A stretch of DNA of 64,000 nucleotides from Alphaproteobacteria bacterium. GTDB taxonomy: Bacteria > Pseudomonadota > Alphaproteobacteria > DSM-16000 > Inquilinaceae. The DNA is taken from NCBI GenBank assembly GCA_028277405.1, contig JANQGH010000091.1, positions 1-64,000 on the forward strand. Reading direction: 5' to 3'. The stretch's first letter is position 1. Each line of letters opens with the position of its first letter. A program made the position numbers and the translations under genes. The notes under the pieces are model-generated. The model had not been told where the DNA came from. It saw nothing but the letters and a program-made list of their open reading frames with translations, and ran no database searches. Below are positions 51,793-62,532 of this stretch, one piece after another.

Positions 51793-51812
51793 AAGTAACT
51801 CACTGGATACTT
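51793..51812 (-). promoter_or_regulatory. TetR-type operator before tctC
   Basis: AAGTAACT at 51793-51800, four bases, then GGATACTT at 51805-51812. It equals the 44527 site in arm 1 and spacing, with two mismatches in arm 2. An outer pair, CTTAAGTA (51790-51797) and TACTTAAG (51808-51815), shares the same centre, making a strong dyad. Probably bound by the TetR protein encoded at 44616. Confidence 0.6.
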
Positions 51813-51855
51813 AAGAGAATGAGAGCAAGCCGTGTCCGGTGTCAAGACACCTGCA

Positions 51856-52803
51856 TCAGGCCCCTTTCAGAAGGGTTTCGGCCGTGGCTTTGTCCGTGAT
51901 CAACCCGGTCAGAAGGCCGCCGTGCAAAGCGGCGCGTATTGCCTGGGTCTTGTCCGGCCCGCCCGCCACCGCGATTGTCGGACTGGCCGGCGGGGCTTGC
52001 GGCCGCGTTCCCATCAGCCGGTCGACAATGCCGCTTTTAATCCACGCGCCGTCCGCATCGAACGGCCAGCTGATCAGCTCGCCGACAGCACCCGCGTCAA
52101 GCAACTCTCCAACCTCCGCCTCATCCAAAAAGCCGTCGGCCTGGATGGGCGCGTTCCAGCAAACCTGGCCGACGCCGACAACGAAGGCCTTGGCCTGCGT
52201 CGCCAGATTGCGCACGGTTTCGACCGACCGCTGCGTGAGCAGCAGTTCCTTCTCCGCGATACTGCCCGCAACCACCGGCGTCGGCATGGGATAGCATTGC
52301 GCGCCGGTCCGGTCGGCAAGCCGTACCGCGACGTCGAAGGGGCTGGCCCGCCCGTCGCCAGTCATGTTGCCGACCAGCGATAGAATACGGTGTTGCGGAC
52401 GGTTGATCGGCGTCAGCTCCTCGACCGCCGCCCGAAGGGTTCGACCGGTGCCGAAACCCAACACGATCGGCGCCTGCGATGCCAGCAACTGCTCCAGATA
52501 GGCCGCCGCGGCGACGCCCAACCCATGGCGAACGTCGGGTCCGTCATCCGGCGTCACGTCGGCATAGTCCAGCCGAAAGCGGTCGCGAAGCGCCTCGGTC
52601 AGGGCAACGCATTCGGCGATCGGATGGTCCAGCCGGAACTTGATCAGCTTTTCACTGACGGCCAATGCCACCAGCCGTTGGGCGGCTTGACGCGAGACCT
52701 GCAGCTTTCGTGCAATCGCGTCTTGGGTATCGCCGTTGATGTAGTAGTACCAGCCGGCCTTGGCCGCGAGGTCCAACCGTCGATCCTGTTTTTCCACCGG
52801 CAT
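51856..52803 (-). CDS. SorC/DeoR-type sugar-binding transcriptional regulator (SmoC-like)
   Basis: 315 residues from the ATG at 52803. N-terminal helix-turn-helix: AAKAGWYYYINGDTQDAIA and QVSRQAAQRLVALAVSEKLI. The remainder is the SorC sugar-phosphate domain with LGFGTGRTLRAAVEELTP and GNMTGDGRASPFD. It stands divergent from the sorbitol/mannitol-type ABC genes in the same way as smoC from smoE and should regulate them. Confidence 0.88.
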   Translation of the reverse strand: MPVEKQDRRLDLAAKAGWYYYINGDTQDAIARKLQVSRQAAQRLVALAVSEKLIKFRLDHPIAECVALTEALRDRFRLDYADVTPDDGPDVRHGLGVAAAAYLEQLLASQAPIVLGFGTGRTLRAAVEELTPINRPQHRILSLVGNMTGDGRASPFDVAVRLADRTGAQCYPMPTPVVAGSIAEKELLLTQRSVETVRNLATQAKAFVVGVGQVCWNAPIQADGFLDEAEVGELLDAGAVGELISWPFDADGAWIKSGIVDRLMGTRPQAPPASPTIAVAGGPDKTQAIRAALHGGLLTGLITDKATAETLLKGA

Positions 52804-52964
52804 TCTCGCAATTCTAGCAGTCGGCCCAGGGCGTGGTCGCGTCTTGCTCAACAGACGGGCGATTGTTCCCATTCATGCGCAGGACTTCTTTGCGAACCAA
52901 TCCACCACAGAATGTCGACGAACAGCAACCTTCGGGCCATTCGTCCACGCGGTTGAGATATTTC

Positions 52965-53009
52965 TTGCATCTGCAGAATTAGGGCATATGATCAGTTAAA
53001 GGGCAAATG
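52965..53009 (+). promoter_or_regulatory. Candidate smoE promoter and regulator-site repeats
   Basis: A -10-like TATGAT (52987-52992) lies 16 bases after TTGCAT (52965-52970). GGGCATATG (52982-52990) and GGGCAAATG (53001-53009) form a direct repeat with a 19-base step overlapping it, possibly the binding site of the SorC regulator. Both are inside the 240-bp divergent gap. The -35 match is weak. Confidence 0.4.
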
Positions 53010-53043
53010 CTCAATCACAGAAATGCCACTAGGGAGGAGAGCG

Positions 53044-54378
<1,335 letters not shown>

Positions 54379-54397
54379 CCGTCGACGGGCCGGGAAA

Positions 54398-54425
54398 CGG
54401 CCGGCGGGGCGCATCCCGCCGGCCG
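54398..54425 (+). other. Perfect hairpin between binding-protein and permease genes
   Basis: CGGCCGGCGGG and CCCGCCGGCCG form an 11-base stem around a six-base loop. No T-run follows, so it is more likely an mRNA stabiliser that lets the binding protein be made in excess than a terminator. Confidence 0.6.
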
Positions 54426-54486
54426 ACAGGACCGGTGCGCCTTAATCTCTTGATACCAACGCACGGCTGATTGGGGGGATCGGAAG

Positions 54487-55371
54487 ATGGCTCTGTTCCG
54501 ACGAGAAACGCAGCGTCGCGTCAATACGCTGCCGCTGGTTGCCCCTTCGGTCGGTGTGCTGCTGATCTGGATGATCATCCCCCTGGTGATGACCATCTGG
54601 TTCTCGCTTCAGAACTACAATCTGATCGTCCCGACCATTCGCGGTTTCGCCGGTCTGGACAACTACGCCTATCTGCTCGACGACCCGGCACTGTGGACCG
54701 CGATGATCAACACGCTGGTCCTGGTCGGCTCGGTGCTGGCGATCACGGTGGTGTTCGGCACCTTGTTTGCCGTCCTGTTGAACCAGGATTTTTGGGGCGT
54801 CGGTGCCGCCCGGCTGTTCATCATCGCGCCGTTCTTCGTCATGCCGACGGTCAGCGCGCTGATCTGGAAGAACATGCTGATGCATCCGGTCAACGGCCTG
54901 TTCGCTTGGATCACACGATCGCTGGGTCTGCCGCCGGTCGACTGGTTTGCCGACGTGCCGATGCTGTCGGTCATCATCATCGTGGCCTGGCAGTGGATTC
55001 CCTTCGCGACCCTCATCCTGCTCACCGCCCTCCAATCCTTGGACGAGGAGCAGAAGGAGGCGGCGCGCATGGACGGCGCCGGGCCGCTGTCGATGTTCTA
55101 CTTCATCATCCTGCCCCATCTCGGCCGGTCGATCACCGTGGTGATCATGATCGAGACGATCTTCCTCTTGACCATCTTCGCCGAGATCTTCGTCACCACG
55201 TCCGGCGGCCCCGGCCTGGCCACCACCAACCTGGCGTTCTTCATCTACATCCGCGCGCTGCTTGAGTTCGATGTCGGCGGCGCCTCGGCGGGCGGCGTGA
55301 TCGCGATCATCCTGGCCAACATCGTCGCCATCTTCCTGGTCCGCTCGGTGGCCCGGAACCTGGACGCCTGA
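54487..55371 (+). CDS. Sugar-alcohol ABC permease (SmoF-like)
   Basis: 294 residues with six helices. EAA loop: EAARMDGAGPLSMFYFIILP. Twin of the next permease; forms the channel for the polyol ABC system. GTG/ATG usage: ATG with a GGGGGATCGGAAG site. Confidence 0.9.
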   Translation: MALFRRETQRRVNTLPLVAPSVGVLLIWMIIPLVMTIWFSLQNYNLIVPTIRGFAGLDNYAYLLDDPALWTAMINTLVLVGSVLAITVVFGTLFAVLLNQDFWGVGAARLFIIAPFFVMPTVSALIWKNMLMHPVNGLFAWITRSLGLPPVDWFADVPMLSVIIIVAWQWIPFATLILLTALQSLDEEQKEAARMDGAGPLSMFYFIILPHLGRSITVVIMIETIFLLTIFAEIFVTTSGGPGLATTNLAFFIYIRALLEFDVGGASAGGVIAIILANIVAIFLVRSVARNLDA

Positions 55372-55387
55372 GGGGGAGGATCGCACG

Positions 55388-56209
55388 ATGCCTACAAGCC
55401 AGCGCCACAAACTGATGATGAGCCTTCTTGGCTGGGTCGTCGCTTTCCTGGTGTTCTTTCCGATCCTTTGGATGTTCCTGACCAGCTTCAAGACCGAGCT
55501 GGACGCGGTCAGCGGCACGCCGAACATCTTCTTCGAGCCGACGCTGGAGAACTACGCCGCGGTACAGGAACGGGCGGACTATTTCCGGTTCGCCATGAAC
55601 AGCATCATCATCTCGTTCGGCTCGACCATACTGGCTCTGGTGTTTGCCATTCCGGCGGCGTACGCGATGGCGTTTTTCCCCAGTAAGCGGACGCGCGGCA
55701 CCTTGCTGTGGATGCTGTCGACCAAGATGCTTCCGCCGGTCGGCGTCCTGGTGCCGGTTTACCTGATCTTCCGCGATCTGCAGCTGCTCGACAGCCATCT
55801 CGGCCTGGTCATCGTCTTCGCCCTGATGAACCTGCCGATCATCGTCTGGATGCTGTTCACCTTCTTCAAGGAGGTGCCGAAGGACATTCTCGAGGCGGGC
55901 CGCATGGACGGGGCGTCGCCCAGGCAGGAACTGCGTTTCATCCTTATTCCCCTGTCGGTGCCGGGCATCGCCTCGACCGGTCTGCTGTCGGTGATCCTGG
56001 CCTGGAACGAGGCCTTCTGGAGCTTGAACCTGACCACGGTGGCGGCCGCGCCGTTGACCGCCTTCATCGCTTCGTTCTCAAGCCCGGAAGGCTTGTTCTG
56101 GGCCAAGCTCTCGGCCGCCTCGACCATGGCGATCGCGCCGATCCTCATCTTTGGTTGGCTAAGCCAGAAACAGCTGGTGCGCGGGCTGACCTTCGGCGCC
56201 GTGAAATAG
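55388..56209 (+). CDS. Sugar-alcohol ABC permease (SmoG-like)
   Basis: 273 residues with six helices. EAA loop: EAGRMDGASPRQELRFILIP. A GGGGGAGGATC site stands before the ATG. Ends 12 bases before the ATPase gene. Confidence 0.9.
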   Translation: MPTSQRHKLMMSLLGWVVAFLVFFPILWMFLTSFKTELDAVSGTPNIFFEPTLENYAAVQERADYFRFAMNSIIISFGSTILALVFAIPAAYAMAFFPSKRTRGTLLWMLSTKMLPPVGVLVPVYLIFRDLQLLDSHLGLVIVFALMNLPIIVWMLFTFFKEVPKDILEAGRMDGASPRQELRFILIPLSVPGIASTGLLSVILAWNEAFWSLNLTTVAAAPLTAFIASFSSPEGLFWAKLSAASTMAIAPILIFGWLSQKQLVRGLTFGAVK

Positions 56210-56221
56210 GAGGGACGCAAG

Positions 56222-57376
<1,155 letters not shown>

Positions 57377-57398
57377 GCATCGGCCGGAGACTGAACCG

Positions 57399-58181
57399 AT
57401 GGCGCCTTCCCACGACTATCTCGCCCCCTATGATCTGACCGGCCGGGTCGCCGTCGTGACCGGCGGCGCGCGCGGCATCGGTTTCGCCTGCTGCGAAGCG
57501 CTGCATCAGGTGGGCGCAACCGTCATTGTCGCCGATATCGACGGCCCGGGCGCGGCCGAGGCGGCCGAAAAGCTGGGGCCGGACCGCGCCACCGGTGTCG
57601 CGCTCGACGTCACCGACAGCACGCAGGTCGACCGGCTGGCAGCCGACCTGGCCGAACGGCATGGCGGTACCGACATTCTTGTCAACAATGCCGGCATCGC
57701 GCGCAGCGAAACGCCGGCTGAAGAGGTTGCCGACGAACACTGGCGGCACGTCGTCGACGTCAATCTGAACGGCCTCTTCTGGTGCTGCCGCGCCTTTGGC
57801 CGCACCATGCTGGGCCGTCGCCACGGCACCATCGTCAATATCGGCTCGATGTCCGGTTTCATCGTCAATCGGCCGCAGGAACAAAGCTACTACAACGCGT
57901 CCAAGGCGGGCGTGCACCAGCTCACAAAGTCGCTGGCGGCGGAGTGGGCGGATCGCGGTGTCCGGGTGAACGCCGTGGCCCCGACCTACATCTTGACGGA
58001 GCTCAACGCGTTCGTGAAAGAAAACAAAGAGATGTACGATGCCTGGATCGGCCATACGCCGATGGGGCGCATGGGAGAGGTTCACGAGGTCGCCGCCATT
58101 GTCCTGTTTCTGGCCACGGACGCCTCGAGCCTGATGACCGGCAGTATCGTCTTGGCCGACGGCGGTTATACCTGCTGGTGA
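57399..58181 (+). CDS. Polyol SDR dehydrogenase (galactitol/arabinitol type)
   Basis: 260 residues from the ATG at 57399. VVTGGARGIGFACCEAL binds NAD, LVNNAGIAR is the NNAG motif, NIGSMSGFIVN supplies the Ser and SYYNASKAGVHQLTKSLA the Tyr-x3-Lys. The ending SLMTGSIVLADGGYTCW is like galactitol and D-arabinitol dehydrogenases. It follows the ABC genes, so it should oxidise the imported polyol at one carbon. It may have taken the place of the broken sorbitol dehydrogenase that follows. Confidence 0.88.
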   Translation: MAPSHDYLAPYDLTGRVAVVTGGARGIGFACCEALHQVGATVIVADIDGPGAAEAAEKLGPDRATGVALDVTDSTQVDRLAADLAERHGGTDILVNNAGIARSETPAEEVADEHWRHVVDVNLNGLFWCCRAFGRTMLGRRHGTIVNIGSMSGFIVNRPQEQSYYNASKAGVHQLTKSLAAEWADRGVRVNAVAPTYILTELNAFVKENKEMYDAWIGHTPMGRMGEVHEVAAIVLFLATDASSLMTGSIVLADGGYTCW

Positions 58182-58186
58182 CTGGC

Positions 58187-58505
58187 GTGACATTGGATGG
58201 CAAGACCGCCGTGATCAGCCTCACCCAGTCGGCCGGTCTGGACCTGATCCGACACGGCATAACGTGAATGGCATCTCCCCCGGTGCCGTCGACACGCCCA
58301 TGTGGGACAAGGTCGACGCCCGGTTTGCCCGTACGAGGGCCGTCCGCTGGGAGAGAAGAAGCGCCTGGTCGGCGAGGCCGTTCCCCATGGCCGCATGGGC
58401 CGTCCCGACGACCATGTCGGTGCAGCCGTATTCTTGGCCTCGTCCGACTCCGACTATGTGGTTGCCCAAACCTTGAACGTCGACGGCGGCAACTGGATGA
58501 GCTGA
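58187..58505 (+). pseudogene. Broken sorbitol dehydrogenase (smoS-like) remnant
   Basis: Starts from a GTG with LDGKTA, the first residues of the SmoS family, then joins directly to VISLTQSAGLDLIRHG, which in intact SmoS lies about 150 residues later. The Gly-rich NAD loop and most of the Rossmann fold are lost. Two one-base losses follow: near 58260, where INVNGISPG is split, and near 58331, after which YEGRPLGEKKRLVGEAV and SDYVVAQTLNVDGGNWMS continue to the natural end. With both repaired, 106 residues remain instead of about 256. It cannot be active. The deletion seems to have joined two Ala-rich sites. Confidence 0.88.
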
Positions 58506-58576
58506 GCGCCGGCAATTGCAATCCCAATGGCGATGTTGTACGGGATGAAACAAGTTCTATCCGGGGGGCGATTGCA

Positions 58577-59065
58577 ATGCGGTTTCTTGTTGTGTGCGGC
58601 GTGGCCTTGCTGCTGGCTGCCTGTCAAGGCACGACGGTCGACGGTTCCGGTGGCCAGGAAGCCGCCCGTTCAGTCAGCTTGACGACGAACTTCTTTCCCG
58701 ATCCACGCCAACGCGACTACGAGATCGTGCCGGTAGAAGCGGCAGAGCCGTATATCTACTGCACCGGCTTCTTTCCGCCGCAGCCGGCTCTTGAGCTGCA
58801 GTTTCAGGCCGGCAACCTTTACGACCTCTACTTTTTTGCCCGCGGCTATGACGGCGCCGATCTGGTTATGGGCGTCGTGACCCCGGAGGGTGAGGTCCTG
58901 TGCAACGATGATGGCTGGTACGAGTTGAACCCGCGCATCGTGGTCGGGACGCCGAGCAGCGGGCGCTATCTGGTCTGGATCGGCACCTATACCGGTGCGC
59001 CGGCCACCGCCCGACTATTCATCTCCGAAGTCGATCAAGGCCCTCAGATCCGGGATCTTCGCTAG
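58577..59065 (+). CDS. Lipoprotein, pre-peptidase-like domain, copy 1
   Basis: 162 residues from the ATG at 58577. Signal peptide with lipobox LLAACQG, so the Cys is probably lipidated. The mature domain reads FQAGNLYDLYFFARGYDGAD, then VVTPEGEVLCNDDGWYELNP and GRYLVWIGTY, the pattern of a pre-peptidase C-terminal-like beta sandwich with the NDD motif. Function unknown; probably envelope. The next gene is a close paralog. Follows the smoS remnant. Confidence 0.72.
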   Translation: MRFLVVCGVALLLAACQGTTVDGSGGQEAARSVSLTTNFFPDPRQRDYEIVPVEAAEPYIYCTGFFPPQPALELQFQAGNLYDLYFFARGYDGADLVMGVVTPEGEVLCNDDGWYELNPRIVVGTPSSGRYLVWIGTYTGAPATARLFISEVDQGPQIRDLR

Positions 59066-59130
59066 CCGCCGAAGAGGCTTCCCGGAGCTCGACGGGCAGT
59101 GTCGCAGTGACCCGAGAGGAAAGACCATCC

Positions 59131-59625
59131 ATGCGCGTAACGTTATTGGCGATCCTCTCGCTAGCGCTGGCGGCCTGTCAAAGCACGCCAAGTTCGGCAC
59201 CGAACGTAGAGCCGCTGGCGGGCACGATCAGCTTGGTCACCGGATTTGTCCCCGATCCTGAAATGTTGACCGTCGACATCGCGCCGGTCGCCGCCCAACC
59301 GCCTGGCGCTAAGCTGACATGCGCAGGCCTTTATCCCACGCAGCCTGCCGTCGATCTCCAGTATCGGGCGGGCAGCGAGTATGACCTCTATTTCTATGCG
59401 CGCGGCTTCGATGGCGCAGACCTGACAATGGGCGTGATCACGCCGGAGGGCGAGGTCTTCTGCAATGATGATGGCTGGTATGGCTTGAACCCGCGCGTCA
59501 TGATTGGCGCGCCGGCAACCGGGCTCTATCGGGTTTGGATAGGCACCTATAGGGGGCAGCCGGCACGCGCGCGCCTGTTCATTTCCGAACTGAATCAGCC
59601 TGCCAACATCCGCATTTTTCGATAG
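59131..59625 (+). CDS. Lipoprotein, pre-peptidase-like domain, copy 2
   Basis: 164 residues from the ATG at 59131. Lipobox LALAACQS. Core: YRAGSEYDLYFYARGFDGAD, VITPEGEVFCNDDGWYGLNP, GLYRVWIGTYRGQPARARLF. It matches copy 1 over almost its whole mature length and differs mainly in the N-terminal linker. A tandem duplication is clear. Ends 30 bases from the end of the sigma-factor gene on the other strand. Confidence 0.72.
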   Translation: MRVTLLAILSLALAACQSTPSSAPNVEPLAGTISLVTGFVPDPEMLTVDIAPVAAQPPGAKLTCAGLYPTQPAVDLQYRAGSEYDLYFYARGFDGADLTMGVITPEGEVFCNDDGWYGLNPRVMIGAPATGLYRVWIGTYRGQPARARLFISELNQPANIRIFR

Positions 59626-59654
59626 TCCAGCGCCGTCCGACAGGCCGGCCCAGG

Positions 59655-60512
59655 CTACGCATCCTGTCCGCAGTCGCTTTCCGGCTCGATTGAGCCGGCG
59701 CCGGCCGCTTCGATCTCCTTTGTCCGCTGCCAGAAGACATCGTGCATGATCTGGCTCTTGCCGGTGTCGATGTCGGCGTTGCGCACGATCGCCAGGCGCT
59801 CGACCATGGTCTCGATCGTCGGCACGGGTTCGCCGCGCCTGGCCTGCGGGGCGGCCTCGCGCAGGCCTTTGCACTGATAGCAAATGCCCTGTTTTGAGAC
59901 CAAGCTGCACAGCCCTTCATAGGTCTGTGTCATCTCCCTGCGGGCCGCCGACAGGCGATGGCGCAACACGGATTCGGTGACCTCCAGAGCCTTGGCCGCC
60001 TCGCGTGTATCCATGCCCATGACGTCGCGCAGCACCAGGGCGGCCTGATCGTCCGGCGGCAGGGATCGGCCGACGCAGACGAAGCAATAGGCGATATGCT
60101 CACGCACTTCGTAGCTGAACTCCGGCGCCATGATCGCACCCATCGCCTCCATGCCGTATTGCTCGTTCGAGGCGCAGAGATTGGCGTAGGCGACCTGGGC
60201 CTCCGGCCGCCAGCGTTGCTGGCGGCGCAAATGGTCGATGGCCAGCCGTGTGCCGATGGCGCACAGCCAGGTGGAGAAGCGCGACTTGCCCTGGAATTCG
60301 GCAATGCCGTCCCAGGCGCGCAGCAGGGTTTCCTGGACGATGTCCTCGGTATCCTCCGGATGGCCGACAAGCCGGCGGACGACGGTCCGCAGCGGCTTGC
60401 GGGCTTCGCGGACCAGGGCCTGGAAGGCGGCTCTGTCCTTGGCACAGGCCCGGGCGACCAGCGCGGTTTCGCTGAGGCCGCCGTTCAGTGCCGGGGCGGT
60501 GGCGTCGGTCAT
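59655..60512 (-). CDS. ECF-type sigma-70 factor with Cys-containing C-terminal extension
   Basis: 285 residues, longer than the usual 180-200. Region 2: PEDTEDIVQETLLRAWDGIA and FSTWLCAIGTRLAIDHLRRQ; region 4: LPPDDQAALVLRDVMGMDTR, then ALEVTESVLRHRLSAARREM. An added C-terminal 85 residues carry GICYQCKGL (Cys pair) and an acidic end. No anti-sigma gene is next to it, so the extension may be its own regulator, for instance a redox or metal sensor. Its ATG overlaps the GST stop by four bases. Confidence 0.88.
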   Translation of the reverse strand: MTDATAPALNGGLSETALVARACAKDRAAFQALVREARKPLRTVVRRLVGHPEDTEDIVQETLLRAWDGIAEFQGKSRFSTWLCAIGTRLAIDHLRRQQRWRPEAQVAYANLCASNEQYGMEAMGAIMAPEFSYEVREHIAYCFVCVGRSLPPDDQAALVLRDVMGMDTREAAKALEVTESVLRHRLSAARREMTQTYEGLCSLVSKQGICYQCKGLREAAPQARRGEPVPTIETMVERLAIVRNADIDTGKSQIMHDVFWQRTKEIEAAGAGSIEPESDCGQDA

Positions 60513-61090
60513 GCCTGGGTCGCCTTGAAGCTGTCGCGCTGAAACATCCGATCACGCCAGGCGGCCAGACGGGGTTTGGTATTGACCATCTCCGCCGCCC
60601 TTCCTTGCGTGCAACCATAAGCGATCATCGGCGCAATCAACAAATCGGCGAGGGACGGGGTGTCACCGGCGAGATACGGTGTCTCGGCCAGCCCCGCATC
60701 CAGAATGGCCAAGGCCTTGTCCGCCTTCTCCAACGCCTCGTCGCTGACATTGCCGCCGCTAAGCCCGGCCCCGACCAGATCGTCGTAGAGGTAATCGATG
60801 CCGGCGCTAACCCATTGGCGCATCTTGGCCCGCGCGACCGGATCGCTGGGCTGCAATGCCGGCCCGTCGAAGGCTTCGTCGATATAGCCGCCGATCGCCA
60901 ACGTCTCGAACAGCTTCACCGAACCGTTCTCAAGCGCCGGCATTTTCAGAAACGGGTGCAGTGCGGCGTGCGAGGCCTCGCGGAACGCCAGCGGCACGAC
61001 CTCGTAGTCGATGCCCTTTTCGCGGGCGGCCATGCAGGCGGTGCGGACGTAGGTGCTTTGGGGAAAGCCGTGGATCTTCAGGGTGCTCAT
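60509..61090 (-). CDS. Glutathione S-transferase family protein
   Basis: 193 residues from the ATG at 61090. N-terminal thioredoxin-like domain: LKIHGFPQSTYVRTACMAA, with the family Ser, and HPFLKMPALENGSVKLFETL, the cis-Pro and the ET glutathione contact. C-terminal helices to AETPYLAGDTPSLADLLIAP. It conjugates or transfers glutathione in the cytoplasm. Translationally coupled to the sigma factor. Confidence 0.9.
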   Translation of the reverse strand: MSTLKIHGFPQSTYVRTACMAAREKGIDYEVVPLAFREASHAALHPFLKMPALENGSVKLFETLAIGGYIDEAFDGPALQPSDPVARAKMRQWVSAGIDYLYDDLVGAGLSGGNVSDEALEKADKALAILDAGLAETPYLAGDTPSLADLLIAPMIAYGCTQGRAAEMVNTKPRLAAWRDRMFQRDSFKATQA

Positions 61091-61311
61091 CGAAGGTCTC
61101 CGTTTTGATGGGTTACCTTCGGTCAGACGGATGATCGTCTGTATTCCGCCAACGCATTGAAATTGCTCAGTAACTCCGCTAATCACAATTTCGACGAATC
61201 GTCGAAGAGGCCGACGGATTGCCGGTTTTGCTACCGGTTGCCGACCCGATGAGTCTGGCACCCGTCGCTGTTTCGCAGTCAGTTAGGCCGGACGACTTCG
61301 AGAGGTAATCC

Positions 61312-62427
61312 ATGGCGGAAAAAACACGCGTACTGGTCGCCGGCGCTGGCACGATCGGCCAAAGCATCGGTGCCATGCTGACGGCATCGGGCGCCTACGA
61401 TGTCACAATCGCCGACCACGACGATACGGCCCTGGAACGGACGACGCCAGCCCACGCAGCCAAGACCCTTCGCCTGGACCTGGCGGACACCGCCGCCCTG
61501 AAACAGGCCTTGGACGGACAGTTTGCGGTGCTCAGCGCGTTGCCCTTCTATCTGACGACGGGGCTTGCCGAGGCGGCCGCCGGGGCCGGTGTCCATTATC
61601 TCGATCTGACGGAGGATGTCGCCAGCACCAAGGCGGTACGGGCGCTCGCGGAGACGGCCGACAGCGCCTTCATTCCGCAATGCGGCCTTGCGCCCGGCTT
61701 CGTCTCGATCGTCGCCTTCGACCTGGCGACCCATTTCGACAGTCTCGACAGTTTGCGCATGCGGGTGGGTGCTCTGCCGCAATATCCGTCGAATGCCCTG
61801 AACTACAATCTGACCTGGAGCACGGACGGGGTCATCAACGAGTACATCGAACCCTGCGAGGCGATCGTCGACGGCAGGCGGCGCGAGGTCTCGGCCCTCG
61901 GCGATTTGGAAGAATTCTCGCTGGACGGCGTCCGGTTCGAGGCGTTCAACACATCCGGCGGTCTGGGGTCTCTGTGCGACACGCTCGACGGCAATGTGCG
62001 CATGCTGAACTACAAGACAATCCGCTACCCGGGCCACTGCTTCATCATGAAGGCGCTGTTGAACGATCTAGGCCTGCGCAACCGGCGCGACCTCTTGCGC
62101 GACATCCTGGTCAACGCCATTCCCGCGACCCATCAGGACGTGGTGGTCATCTTCGTCACAGCCACCGGCGACCGCAATGGCGTCTTCTTGCAAGAGACCT
62201 TCGCCCGCAAGGTGCACGGCCGAAACCTGAACGGCGTCGACTTCTCGGCCATCCAACTGACCACCGCCGCCGGCATCTGTGGCGCCCTGTATCTGCTGGC
62301 GAACGGCGAACTGCCGTCGCGCGGCCTGATCCGGCAGGAGGATATCCGGCTTGGCGCCTTTCTGGCCAACCGGTTCGGCGCCTACTACGCCGATCCGGAG
62401 CTGAGCGAGCAGGTCAAGGTCGCCTGA
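61312..62427 (+). CDS. Saccharopine dehydrogenase family protein (lysine-dehydrogenase-like)
   Basis: 371 residues with a GAGAGG site. VLVAGAGTIGQSIGAMLTAS binds NAD(P), LSALPFYLTTGLAEAAAGAG follows and FIPQCGLAPGFVSIVA is the core motif. The C-terminal half is the longer dimer domain. Relatives oxidise lysine or saccharopine. The Lrp and DadA-like genes downstream point to amino-acid catabolism. Exact substrate unknown. Confidence 0.82.
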   Translation: MAEKTRVLVAGAGTIGQSIGAMLTASGAYDVTIADHDDTALERTTPAHAAKTLRLDLADTAALKQALDGQFAVLSALPFYLTTGLAEAAAGAGVHYLDLTEDVASTKAVRALAETADSAFIPQCGLAPGFVSIVAFDLATHFDSLDSLRMRVGALPQYPSNALNYNLTWSTDGVINEYIEPCEAIVDGRRREVSALGDLEEFSLDGVRFEAFNTSGGLGSLCDTLDGNVRMLNYKTIRYPGHCFIMKALLNDLGLRNRRDLLRDILVNAIPATHQDVVVIFVTATGDRNGVFLQETFARKVHGRNLNGVDFSAIQLTTAAGICGALYLLANGELPSRGLIRQEDIRLGAFLANRFGAYYADPELSEQVKVA

Positions 62428-62532
62428 CCAAGTCCCCCCGCTGGCTGCTTGGGCGTGTGCGAAATTCCGTGCCTTAATCGACGGATTGCCGGATCATGCG
62501 GCCTCGATCTGGCAAGCGGGGCCGCGGGCACC

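Noticed and set aside
58264..58505. Short separate open frames in the smoS remnant (70 and 67 codons)
   Set aside because: They are frameshifted pieces of one former gene and lack start sites and NAD-binding text.
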